64,000 nucleotides of DNA from Gnetum montanum. Its lineage: Eukaryota; Streptophyta; Gnetopsida; Gnetales; Gnetaceae. A program made the translations under genes and the position numbers. Of this stretch, positions 23,114 through 32,972 are shown piece by piece. A model generated the notes under the pieces. That model saw only the letters and a program-made list of their open reading frames with translations. It ran no database searches and was not told where the DNA came from. The stretch covers positions 1,049,978-1,113,977 of the forward strand of contig MNCI01036292.1 in NCBI GenBank assembly GCA_015680685.1, read 5' to 3'. Position 1 is the stretch's first letter; every line of letters begins with the position of its first letter.

Positions 23114-25376
23114 TGGAACCATCCCAAAGCTCCAATGCACACACCTTCGTACTCCTCACATAGGAGTAATACAACTTTATCTGTGTGAAGATTCAAGTTA
23201 ACCTTCCTCTTGACCACACCGAGCAAGAGGCAAAATGGACCTTCGAGCACGTGTACATGGGAGGCCACGAATTTATCCCTTCCGTACATGAAATCATTCC
23301 CCTCCCTGAGCCTCAACACACGCTCATCTCCCAGCTCCTTCTGGCAAGGAGCCAAAACACCCGGCGACCCATTGAGGAGCCCCAAAACCAACATGACCAA
23401 GATAACTTCGAAGCATACTCTGAACCTGAGGATTCACACCACACCCTCAGTCCCCATACTCACGTCAACCCATCGTTCCATCCTCACATGGGATAGACGG
23501 TCACCAACTAGGCCTCAACGAGCATGCAAACGCATGGGGCCACTTTCACTACATCGGCCCTGCACATCCAGGGTGTCACTTCATAGTTTGTGGCTAGGCA
23601 AGGGGCCATACCCCTTGTTCAACAACCCACTCACTTCAACGTGCCACACCCCACAACCGCAACTCTGAACATCGCTCCACAACAACAAATTACAACCCAG
23701 CAACCTTCCCAACCAACTAACCTGCCTACCGCTCAAGAGTGGGCAGAAGCGAAACAGATGCTGCAAGCGTTGGTTGATCAGGTAAAACAACTCAAAGCTG
23801 ACAACACTGAACAAGTTAAAGTACTGGATTTCTACCGCGACGATCCAATTAGCTCTTCAGTGCCACCGCTAGTTTTACCTAAGGGAATCACATTGCCCCA
23901 GCTAACCAAGTACAATGGGAAGGAGGATCCAAACGCACACCTGGTCACATTCCGATCAGAAACTTTGTTGCTTCAAGCTTGGCCCCACTCAATCATGCGT
24001 GTGTTTGCTATGTCCCTAACAGGTGTAGCCTTAGAATGGTACCGAGCCCTGCCTAGTAACTCCATATCCTCTCTAGAGGATCTATTACATCAGTTCGTTA
24101 CCAGGTTTAAGTACAACATCAAGCCTGAAGCTACATTAAACAGTCTGATACAGGTGAAACAAGCACCCCTTGAGCCTGTGCAAAAGTTCATACAATGATG
24201 GAGTGCAGCCCTTAATGAACTTCATGAGCCCATCCCTGAAAAGTATTTACTTACGATTTTGAAGGGAGCCGTGAATGACTTCATTAAGTCAAAACTGTAC
24301 TACCTAAGCGCTCAAACATTGAGCCGAGCATTCACACAGATCGTGAACATTGAACAAGCTGCACAAGCCAGCAATGATCCCGCCTATGTGGCTTACAGGA
24401 ACCAACACATTGTCAAACAAATGGCAACAACAGAAACTGTGGCTGCAAGCACAAAAACAACAAACACCAGTACCAACTCGCCTACAACTATAGGGGCCAT
24501 CTCAAGGTCCAACTTTCAGCCCAAGGATCACTCTAAGTACATACCTCTACCCGCACAACCTTTTGAACTACTAGAGCACCTCCTCAAAGCCGGGCAAATC
24601 CAATACAAACACGTAGCGGAGAATGCTCGCCGCCGACATGACAGGTACTACGAACTACTGAGGAACCCCACCTCAGCAGCGCCAAACGAGCCCCCGGTTC
24701 CACGAAATTTCAAGTTAGACCAATTCTATCACTACCACCAGATGTTCGGTCATAACACTGACACCTACCGTGCATTACAGGATGATCTACAAGCAATGAT
24801 GGGACGGGGCCAACTAAACATCCACACCCTAAATCGACCATGCACAGACGAAACCTTCTATGCCATAAACTCCATTGGCATAGACAGTAAGCCTAAACCT
24901 GTACAACAACCTTTCGTCATCAAGGTGCCACCTAGAGCACCGGCGAAACCTTTCGTGGTCAAAGTACCACCACAAACATCCGCTAAGACGTTAAACTGGC
25001 AAGATTCAATGCAATCCCGGGCACCAAAGACAGCCTTCGTGCTCAAGGTACCACCGCAAACGTCCACTAAGACATTAAACTGGAAAAACTCACTGCAACC
25101 CAAGCACCGACAAAACCTTTCGTGGTCAAAGTACCACCGCAAACGTCCGCTAAGATGTTAAACTGGAAAAACTCGAAGGTGCCACCACACGATGACACCT
25201 CACCTACTCAGAGCCCAATCATTGGCAATGTCTCAACCTCTTCCCCCTCAAGAGTCGACCTTGTTAACAACACGGGCAAACAAAACAAATGGCAACAGAA
25301 GACAACGAAGCAACAACAAGTGACACGTAATACACAGCAACTGAATGCAGGGGGCCCTGCCCCTAATCCCAAATAG
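23114..25376 (+). pseudogene. Element C gag polyprotein (nearly open)
   Basis: Capsid protein with few lesions. The likely start is ATG 23114 (EPSQSS). From about 23170 the frame is FICVKIQVNLPLDH, as in element A. The capsid core at 23820-24195 contains VLDFYRDDPISSSVPPLVLP, LLLQAW and ISSLEDLLHQFVTRF. A single TGA at 24196 interrupts it where E has a sense codon; CGA to TGA is plausible. The region to 25161 includes the nucleocapsid position at 24721-24780, where both cysteines of CX2HX4HX4C are tyrosine. Three roughly 110-bp repeats encoding PFVVKVPPQTSAKTLNW follow (24910-25170); a 1-bp deletion in the third shifts the frame. TAG at 25374-25376 separates gag from the protease frame. Two TAGs at about 23494 and 23509 and one at about 23586 also occur. 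Confidence 0.88.
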
Positions 25377-25391
25377 ATCAAGCCTAATCCC

Positions 25392-26474
25392 TTGACCAAC
25401 ACTGAGGCAACCAGCACAACGACGGACTTCATAGCTACACTGGCCCAGGTAAAGCAAACACTCAAACAAAAGAGCAAAACCATGAGCTTGTACGACCTGG
25501 TTATGACGTCATCAGCTCATCGTGAAGCATTAGCACAAACATTAGCGTCCATTCTTGTTACAGAGGATCTCCCTGCTAACATGGAATCCATCCATGCAAT
25601 GATTTCGCAACACACGCCACAAAAATTGGGCTCCAACACCTTAGCCTTCCGCGACGATGCAGTCAAAGTCAACCCCGAACGAGGGGAAGTCACAACAGCT
25701 CCATTGTCAATAAGCATACGTGTTGGGCAATGCACCATTCGCAGAGTGCACATTGATGATGGCGCGGCAACAAACGTAGTTCTCTACTCCATCATCGACA
25801 AACTAGGCATGGCAGATGAGATCATGCCAACAGAAACCACATTTCTAAAATCCTTCAACGGGTCACGTGTCACAGTCAAGGCCACAATCAACTTAGCTTT
25901 TGTGGCAGGAGAACAATTCCCCACCAGCGCGGAATTCACTGTCATAGAAGAGATGCCTAGTTTCAACATGATTCTTGGTAGACCTTGGCTAGCACAACAA
26001 CGAGCCATTTCCTCACCAATACATCAAGAAATCCGCCTTCCATACGAAGGCAGACAAGTCATTATACATGGTGAAAACACTCTCTCTCAAGCTGACCACC
26101 ACATAGACATGGCACAGGTCTTGAAAGAAGAACGTCTTGATGCAATTCACGTGGCAACGAACGCAAAAGTTAGAGCCAAAATGCCTGAACGAGTGGCAAC
26201 CAACAAAACACCCAAACGAGTGGCAACAACTGCAACACTTAAAACCAACATGCCCAAACGAGTGGCAAAAACTGTAAGCCTCCCAGCTGAGCCTAAGCCT
26301 AAAACACTTCCAAAGCCACATCCGGCTAGGAAACAATCGCACGATCAAGGCTCCCTTGCAGCCAAAGACACGTCTAATCCCCGCCCACTCTTCACCTTTT
26401 TTCGTTGTGCATACATCACCTTAGTTTGCATTGCACTAGCTTGCACACTTGCATGTGGCCCGAAAAGGCCTTAA
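25392..26474 (+). CDS. Element C aspartic protease region (360 codons open)
   Basis: Uninterrupted frame in phase with the last gag segment, following TAG 25376 after 15 bases. The N-terminal linker includes SLYDLVMTSSAHREALAQTL, shared with A and E. The catalytic loop at about 25752 reads VHIDDGAATNVV with the D-x-G aspartate present. The flap/C-terminal part has IEEMPSFNMILGRPWLAQQR at about 25948. A long basic tail has repeats of KRVATT and ends before TAA 26474. It would process gag. It probably has no start of its own and would be made as a gag-pro fusion by reading through the TAG or as an older uninterrupted frame. Confidence 0.87.
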   Translation: MTNTEATSTTTDFIATLAQVKQTLKQKSKTMSLYDLVMTSSAHREALAQTLASILVTEDLPANMESIHAMISQHTPQKLGSNTLAFRDDAVKVNPERGEVTTAPLSISIRVGQCTIRRVHIDDGAATNVVLYSIIDKLGMADEIMPTETTFLKSFNGSRVTVKATINLAFVAGEQFPTSAEFTVIEEMPSFNMILGRPWLAQQRAISSPIHQEIRLPYEGRQVIIHGENTLSQADHHIDMAQVLKEERLDAIHVATNAKVRAKMPERVATNKTPKRVATTATLKTNMPKRVAKTVSLPAEPKPKTLPKPHPARKQSHDQGSLAAKDTSNPRPLFTFFRCAYITLVCIALACTLACGPKRP

Positions 26475-27060
26475 ACTAGGACACGTGGCCCGAAAAGGCC
26501 TTAAACTACCATCTTTTCACTTGTGCATTTCAGTTCGTGTTTTCTGCAGTTGCTATTTAACACTGTTTTCTCTAGTTGCTTTTGTTTACAGGATCATATG
26601 GACGCACATGCCTATGACCACAGCCGGTCCTGGATCATGACTTAAAACTGATACCACAATCGTCCTGGAATCATGACGATAAACTGATACCACAGAACAG
26701 TCCTGGATTATGACTTAAAACTAATACCACAGAATAGTCCTGGAGTCACGACTATAAACTGATACCATAGAACAGTCCTGGATTATGAGTTAAAACTAAT
26801 ACCACAGAACAGTCCTGGATCATGATAATAAATTGATACCACACAGTGTCCGCAATGACAATAAACTAGCACCTGTCTGACATGACACTAAAACTATCAC
26901 ACTCGTTCATAAGAGTCCGCTAAGACCATAAATTAGCTTGTCTCTTCACAGTCCGCTAAAGTGGCAACGTACCGTCCGCCATGACACTAAACGGGCAACG
27001 TCCAATGGGTTATGACGTAAAACTAATCCACGACAATCCGCTACGACTATAAACTAGCAG
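26457..27060 (+). repeat. Element C post-protease boundary repeats
   Basis: Two copies of GGCCCGAAAAGGCCTTAAAC (26458-26507), then about six units of 36-39 bp starting GTCCTGGATxATGAC and containing TAAACTGATACCACAGAACA (26627-26845). Shorter GTCCGCxATGACxxTAAACTAGC units run to 27060. Equivalent repeats flank the antisense gene and the end of integrase in E. Confidence 0.82.
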
Positions 27061-27919
27061 GTTCATTTCTTTTGCATCGTTCATCACACCGGCGCTGATA
27101 ACATTACTGCTGCTAATCCTGTTTGCTTTAAGCTTCACATGGTGTCTCCATTTCCATTCGTCACATTCATGCCTGAAGTTTAACCTCACACGTTCACTTG
27201 TGGTTTTCTTGTTTTCTTGGAGTTGTGTTTGCAGGATGACACCCAGTCATGCTCGTACACAGATACACTTCATCATGGTGACAAGGGGCCACATTGTTCC
27301 TAACGCACGTAACCAGGCTAATCAATCTGTTCACACGTACATCCCTAGTTCCCAGATACACCCCGTACAACCCAAAACCTTTGAGCAGTCGCAATGTAAC
27401 ACATGAGCATGAGTACAAGCTTCAAAAAAAAAAACCAAGACCCTTGGCACTTTCCATACAAGCCCCAGGTGGGAAGGCAGCTATCTTGGATACAAACACT
27501 CATGTCTCAATAGCTCAAGTAACATCCCGTTGCATGAATTTGGCTTTCCGTCAATAGTTTCCCCAAAGAAGGGTGTTGTTCTTCCAAAGAATGTAACACA
27601 TACTTCCACGTGGCTTTGGTCATGCCAACAAGTCCTCTTGAACACTAACCAAGAGTCTTGTTTCGCCAAAGGCCGCCCACCTCATGTCTGAACTCCCAGT
27701 CTGCTAACAAATTGCTCTCGACAAGGATCAACATGACATACATATCTAGCACAATCCCTCGCGCAACCACACATCCCATTCCCCCAATCCTAAGTACGAC
27801 TAAACAAAGTGCGATGACATCTGGCCAGGTGCAAAAGGTCGATGCTTGCTCCTTGTTTGCTTGTGGTGTTTTATAATTCTTTGTCGATGCTTCTCGGGTC
27901 GATTCCTCCAAGCGTCAAC
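27061..27919 (+). other. Element C 3' non-coding region
   Basis: No recognisable protein. Pyrimidine-rich tracts ending TTTGCAG (to 27235) and TTTACAG (26590) look like splice acceptors, which could be remnants of the Ogre-type intron end before RT. The last 40 bases before the polypurine tract (TCGGGTCGATTCCTCCAAGC...) match the same position in element D. Confidence 0.5.
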
Positions 27920-27932
27920 AAAGAGGGGCCAA
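27920..27932 (+). other. Element C polypurine tract
   Basis: AAAGAGGGGCCAA directly before the 3' LTR, the expected primer for plus-strand synthesis. The same core is found in E (50147-50159) and, slightly altered, in D (32960-32972). Confidence 0.88.
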
Positions 27933-29327
27933 TGAAACACCACAAAATTTGGAGCTTTGTACTATTCAACACCGAGCGGGTCCCAGCAATCCACTGGCAA
28001 GCACAAGCTTCTCTGATGCCAAACGAGGTGACTTTAGAGAGCTTTGAACATCAAAGGTGCAGATTTTTACTAAGTGTCAACAGCGTATACGCCCAGCGTA
28101 TACGCTAGCATCCAACAGCGTATACGCCAGTATCCGACAGCGTCTACGCCCAGCATAGACGCCAACATCCCATAGCGTCTACGCCCAGCGTAGACGCCAG
28201 CATCCAACAGCATATACCCCAGCATCCGACAGCGTCTACGCCCAGCGTAGACGCCAGCATCCCATAGCGTCTACACCCAGCGTAGATGCCAGCATCCCAC
28301 AGCGTCCACGCCCAGCGTAGACGCCAACATCCCACAGCATCTACGCCCAGCGTAGACGCCAGCACCCCACAGCGTATACGCCTAGTGTAGACGCCAGCAC
28401 CCCACAGCGTATACGCCAGCATCAGACAACAATGCCAACAGTGTATACGCCATCATTCATCAGCGTCTACACCCAGCGTATACCATGTTTCTAAATGTAC
28501 ACGCCCGGTCGGCACCCCACGTGTCTCCCAACCCGATTTTCCCGGTAACCCTTCCCCCTATAAAAAGCCCAGTTTTCCACGTTTTCAGGGTCGGAAAAAT
28601 TTACCGGAACACACCCAGGAACAATTACGCTGCAATACTTGTAAGTCGTGGAGAGTGTCTACGCTGCATCCACAGCATAACCCAGCCCAGCCGCCCAGCA
28701 CCCACCAGGGCTTTACGTCCACCTTGTGTACACGCACAACTGCGTTAAGACCAGTACCTCGAAACCTGTTTTCTTACAGCGTCATTATTACACTGTTTAC
28801 ATTTGTCTACACTATTTAAACTCTGTTTACGCTTTACGCTTTATGCTGTTTAAACCCTATTTACGCTTTACGCTTTACGCTGTCTACGCTATGTTTACGC
28901 TATTTACGCTTTATGCCCTGTTTAAACCCTGTTTACGCTTTACACTCTGTTTACGCTGTATACGCCCGACACTATTTACGCCCATCTATGCTTACGCTGC
29001 ATCTATTTCACTGTTTACGCTGTATATGCCCAACACTGTATAAATGCCTCATTTACGCTGTTACGCTGTTTACACTTTGTTTACGCCCTGTTTTCACTAT
29101 TCGCTCTGTTTACGCCCATTACACAGTTTACGTATAACCCAACGTATAACACTTCGGTGGCGCTCGGGGAAATCCTTGTTTGATCCGCGTGCGGACCACC
29201 CAAGGTACCCTACCTTCGTGCTTTCCAGCACGCCCTCGGGCGAAGGTAGGGTCATCTGTGCCCGTCCTACGATCCCGTGGTCTCTGTTTTTCCTTCCAAC
29301 CGGGGACCGACGATTTCAGGCGGTACA
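27933..29327 (+). repeat. Element C 3' LTR (1395 bp)
   Basis: Begins TGAAACACCACAAAATT and ends GGTACA. TATA box TATAAAAA at 28559-28566, with a CACGTG G-box at 28518-28523. The upstream palindromic array (28080-28490) and downstream GTTTACGC array (28780-29140) differ in unit number and order from the 5' LTR. Confidence 0.92.
28518..28523 (+). promoter_or_regulatory. G-box upstream of the TATA box in the C 3' LTR
   Basis: CACGTG 41 bases upstream of TATAAAAA. Plant bZIP and bHLH factors bind this core. Element E has CACGTG at the same relative place in its 5' LTR (36055-36060). The 5' LTR of C has lost it in a deletion of about 24 bp. Confidence 0.5.
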
Positions 29328-30547
29328 ATCATAGTCTTAAGGTGTTTGGCCATGAAGATAGATATTCTATCATGGTGTCTGTGCCTACTAGGTTGGTTGC
29401 TGTAGTGTCTCATGGTCTACAGTGGTCTGCATTGGTGTGCAATGGTGCTGGAATGCCTTACTTTGCTTAGATGTTGAATGCACTTTGGGAATGCCAAAAT
29501 GCCAAAAATGCTCAAATTCCAACCCCTAAAAGGTAGAATGGTGGGATCTTTATAGGTTTAGGTTTTCCATGAATTTTGAAGTGGACGCCATAAGGTAGTG
29601 GGGTAGTTGGGACTACGCTACACCCTACAACACTCTCCATTGAAGAAAATGGTGTTTCGCTAGTGTGTTCCAATGGACCCTGTGAGACTACCAAGCTATG
29701 ACTACATTGCCCAACTTCATATGTGAGTGTTGAGAAGACTACAATGTACCTACAAAATGTAAAATAGCACAAGTTTGAAGACTACACTCCTAGACTATGC
29801 TGCCCAGTTTCTCAAGTGGTGTTGAGCATGGGTACAATTTGGGGACAAATGGAGGATGCAAAAACAAATCAAGTTGATCTTTCTTGCTAGAGGTGTGTTG
29901 AAGTTGATCTAGATGTCTATGCTACATTATAGAGGCCTCTAGAGCCTATTTTGGATGACTACACTTGACTACACTTTGCAAAATCAAGCCTCTAGTGGAC
30001 TATGCTGGACTAAGCTCTTCAGTGTAGTTGTAATAGATAGAAGAAATTTGCAAAAAATTGCGCTTTGATGTTGACTATGCTGACTATGCTTTGGAGCGTA
30101 GTATTGGTAGTGGAGAGTGTATTCTCAGTATTTAGAAAATTTTTGCAAAACTAGTGTCTTCATGCAGACTACGTTCACTATGCTCTAGAGCTTAGAACTT
30201 AGAAAATTTTCCAAACTATTTTTTCAATGCTAAATAGGCTTTGCAACAACTGGCTTGACACTTAGGAAAATTTGCAAAACTAGTCATTTATGTGTTGATT
30301 ATGCTCTGGAGCATAGTCCCGATAGTGGAGAGTGTATTCTTGGCACTTAGAAAAATTTGTAGCTACTGTTGACACTTAGAAAAATCTTGTAAATCTAGAC
30401 TAGTGTTGCAGACTATGCTAACTATGCTTTGGAGCATAGTCCTAGTAGTGGAGAGCATTGGCCCAACACTTAGAAAAATGTGCCTTATGTTGACACTTAG
30501 ACAAATTTGTAGTGGAGACACGAGGGCCTAGATTTGATGGTATTTCA
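29328..30547 (-). repeat. Element B 5' LTR, U3-side part
   Basis: Upstream part of the B LTR. On the minus strand it starts TGAAATACCATCAAATCTAG at 30547, like TGAAACACCATAAAATTTTA in A. It has TATAAAGA at 29554-29547. Its U3 carries four or more ACTATGCTxxGGAGCATAGT palindromic units with TTAGAAAAATTTT between them (about 30060-30500). No gene is present. Confidence 0.8.
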
Positions 30548-31450
30548 TCTATGATACATCCATTTCCTCCCTACTCTATCAAAAACATGATGACAAAGTA
30601 TAAATGCCTATATATTACCTTAGCCATGCATCAGTTGCCAATGAGGCTTGATACATGAAAGTGAAGAAGTATTGTCTAGCATTAGTCTTCTCTTTAAAGA
30701 AATGAGGACACCACCTCTTCAAAAGCCAAGTCAATGTCATTTGCAAAGACAACATACTTACAACCATAATGACCAGCATTTATGAAAGTAGTTATATAGC
30801 CCAATGGAAAGCCATAACCATGGAATTTGACCTTCATTATGTCTCTTAATCCTCAAAAAAAGGTCAAGCTATAACCATAAAACTCATAGTTTTACCTATT
30901 GATGACTAAGCAACCATAGATCTTGAGTTCCCTAATGAGCATATTAACATAGTTAGCTAAATACTTGAGGTTTATGAGGCCAGGCCATGTTGCACTGTGA
31001 AAAAGCTTCAAATACCCATGGGGCTAGTGCCATTGACATCATAACATTTATAATTAGTGAAATCTGACCCTTCGCCTATCATTTTGAGTTCCCATGTACC
31101 AACAACATAGTGGAGCATGATGGTTTGATTAGAGGAATGATAGTAGCTCAAAACCTAGGAATTAGATGCTTAGTAATCAAATGTGATTCAAAACTCATGG
31201 TTAACCAAGTAACTGAAGTATATGAATGTAAAGCCAAAGAATTACAACCATATTGTGACCTAGGAAAGAAATTGTTATAACAAGTCATAGACATTGATAT
31301 CCAATACATACCCCAAAATGAGAATGCCATAGCTAATGAAACTACAATGTTAGCCCTTATTGTGATGCTAGATGTATCTAGTAAGTTTCCCACATTAACC
31401 ATGAATTGTGCTACTCCCATCATGCAGAACACTAAGGATACTTTTATGGT
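30548..31450 (+). pseudogene. Element D RNase H and second (archaeal-type) RNase H
   Basis: Degenerate pol segment. The retroviral RNase H part (30600-30860) aligns in short frames with the YYLSHALIAHE...CLALVFSLKK region of E. The second domain, 31085-31280, reads FEFPCTNNIVEHDGLIRGM followed by IKCDSKLMVNQVTEVYECKA. That matches the extra RNase H characteristic of Tat/Ogre elements, with acidic residues in VEHD and KCDS. Two RNase H domains in series support the lineage call. Several stops and shifts make it inactive. Confidence 0.72.
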
Positions 31451-32722
31451 TGTTGTTCATACTGCTCTTGCTAGGCAGTGGTATGATAATATCAAATTTT
31501 ACCTTATGCATGGTGAATCCTAACAAGGCCTAAATACTGCTCAAAAGGATGTCATATGTAAGTGATCAAAGCAGTATGTCATCATGGGTGATAACAACAT
31601 TAATTTGATAATCCTATAATGGCATACTCCTAAGGTGCTTAGGTAAAACCAAAGCTAGAATAGTCCTAGGAAAGGTTCATGAAGATTTTTGTGGAGGACA
31701 TATAGGACCTAGAGCTATGACCACTAAGATTAGATGGTTAGGCTACCATGGGCCCCATATAGAAAATGATTGCCTATAGAAGGTTAAGCAATGTGACACA
31801 TGACAATCATATAGAAACCTTATACATGTATCATTGACTAAGTTACACACCACTCAGATCACATGTCCATTTCGATGATGGGGGTTGGATATCATTGGAC
31901 CTATAATGCCTAAGTCTTCCATGGGGCATAGCTTCATCATCACCACAACCGAATACTTTACCAAGTGGGTTGAGGCTATTCCCCTAAGGAAGACTACATC
32001 CGAGTAAGTTTGTAAATTCATCTTAGAAAACATTGTAGCCTATTTTTTCATACCCATGACCATAGTTACAGACAATAAACCAAAATTTAGTAGCCATGAG
32101 ATGAAATATTTTTTTCACATCCTATGTATTAATAATTCTTTCTCATCACCCTATTACCCTCAAGCCAATGGACAAGCATAAGGCAACAAAAAGACCATCA
32201 TCAACTTACTTAAAAAGATGCTCAACAATAGCAAACACAAGTGGCATGAGTAGCTTGTTCATGCACTATGAACATATAGAAGTACCTATCACATGGAAAG
32301 TAGCATGACCCCTTATAGTTTGGTTTATGATTTTAAAGTTTTTTTACTTCTTGAATTGGAAATTCCATCACTCTGAGTAGCCTTGACCAACTTCATCAAT
32401 GACAACTAGAGTAAGAAGTTGTGGACAATGGCCCTGGGCTCAATGGAGGAGCAAAGTATGCAAGTGGTTACTTACATCAAATACTATCAGGAGAGGCTAA
32501 AGTAGTAGCATTACCATAACTTGACCATGCACAAGATAAAGGAGGATGACCTAGTCCTCAAGGACATTTGCAAGCACATGGACAAATTCTTAGCCAACTG
32601 GGAAGGAACCTTCATTATTACTAGAGCATTTGGAAATGGAGCATTAAGAATAGCCAACATGGATGTGAATGAGCTAGCCAATTTTCTCAATCATTCCTAT
32701 CTAAAGCCATATTACATGTAGT
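31451..32722 (+). pseudogene. Element D integrase
   Basis: Integrase would insert the cDNA into the genome. The zinc-binding N-terminus lies at about 31680-31810 (VHEDFCGGHIGP, then CDT). The catalytic core starts at 31876 with WGLDIIGPIMPKSS; TEYFTKWVEAIPLRK follows, and the second Asp is in VTDNKPKF near 32070. The third catalytic residue, Glu after GQA, is a TAA stop (32179-32181). The C-terminal part 32521-32722 is open (MHKIKEDDLVLKDICKHMDK to NHSYLKPYYM) and matches E. Other stops are TAG. Confidence 0.82.
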
Positions 32723-32959
32723 TGATAAATTATTGACAAGAGAGCCTACTTTCAATGGTCCACTATGACCTTAAATTGGTAACATAGCCTACTAGGACCT
32801 TAAATTGGTACCATGATCCACCACAACCTTAAACTAGCAACTTTGGTGAGCTAGATAGCTTGATTCTAATGTGACCTATATGAATTGTAACATTATAATA
32901 TGAAGTGGTGTTTTGAATTCCTTGTTGGTGCCTCTTGAGTCAATCCTCCAAGTATCAAC
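32723..32959 (+). repeat. Element D post-integrase boundary repeats
   Basis: Three to four units resembling CCACTATGACCTTAAATTGG at 32755-32840, followed by the conserved 3' end GCCTCTTGAGTCAATCCTCC also present in C. Confidence 0.7.
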
Positions 32960-32972
32960 AAAAAGGGGCCAT
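32960..32972 (+). other. Element D polypurine tract
   Basis: AAAAAGGGGCCAT directly before a TGAAACACC LTR start. It is one or two bases different from C and E. Confidence 0.75.

Larger units (their letters stand above)
21356..29327 (+). mobile_element. Element C: non-autonomous gag-protease LTR retrotransposon
   Basis: An 8-kb element with LTRs at 21356-22687 and 27933-29327, flanked by GTCAT and ATCAT (4 of 5 target-duplication bases), inserted in the 5' LTR of B. It contains a clean primer-binding site, a tandem-repeat leader, gag, protease and a non-coding 3' part with a polypurine tract. There is no RT, RNase H, integrase or antisense gene. The LTRs differ at about 5 of the first 160 aligned bases, so it is much younger than E or F. 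Its PPT and the preceding 30-40 bases match those of element D, so an autonomous relative could plausibly mobilise it. Confidence 0.9.
9387..30547 (-). mobile_element. Element B: Tat/Ogre-like retrotransposon, split by A and C
   Basis: Minus-strand element whose 5' LTR starts at 30547 (TGAAATACCATC) and continues after the element C insertion to 20911. Next come a degenerate primer site, gag (20387 down), protease (about 17400), an antisense gene (12516-16117, + strand) and the start of RT (about 10015-9387), where element A is inserted. The rest lies beyond the left edge. B itself interrupts the plus-strand pol of element D at 30547/30548. Its LTR is about 1667 bp once C is removed (445 + 1220). 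Heavy stop and frameshift load, and two later insertions, make it older than A and C. Confidence 0.82.

Noticed and set aside
28144-28422. Repetitive minus-strand ORF (and the similar one at 21646-21906)
   Set aside because: Produced by the tandem LTR array lacking stops in that frame; low complexity, same LTR origin, no family resemblance.
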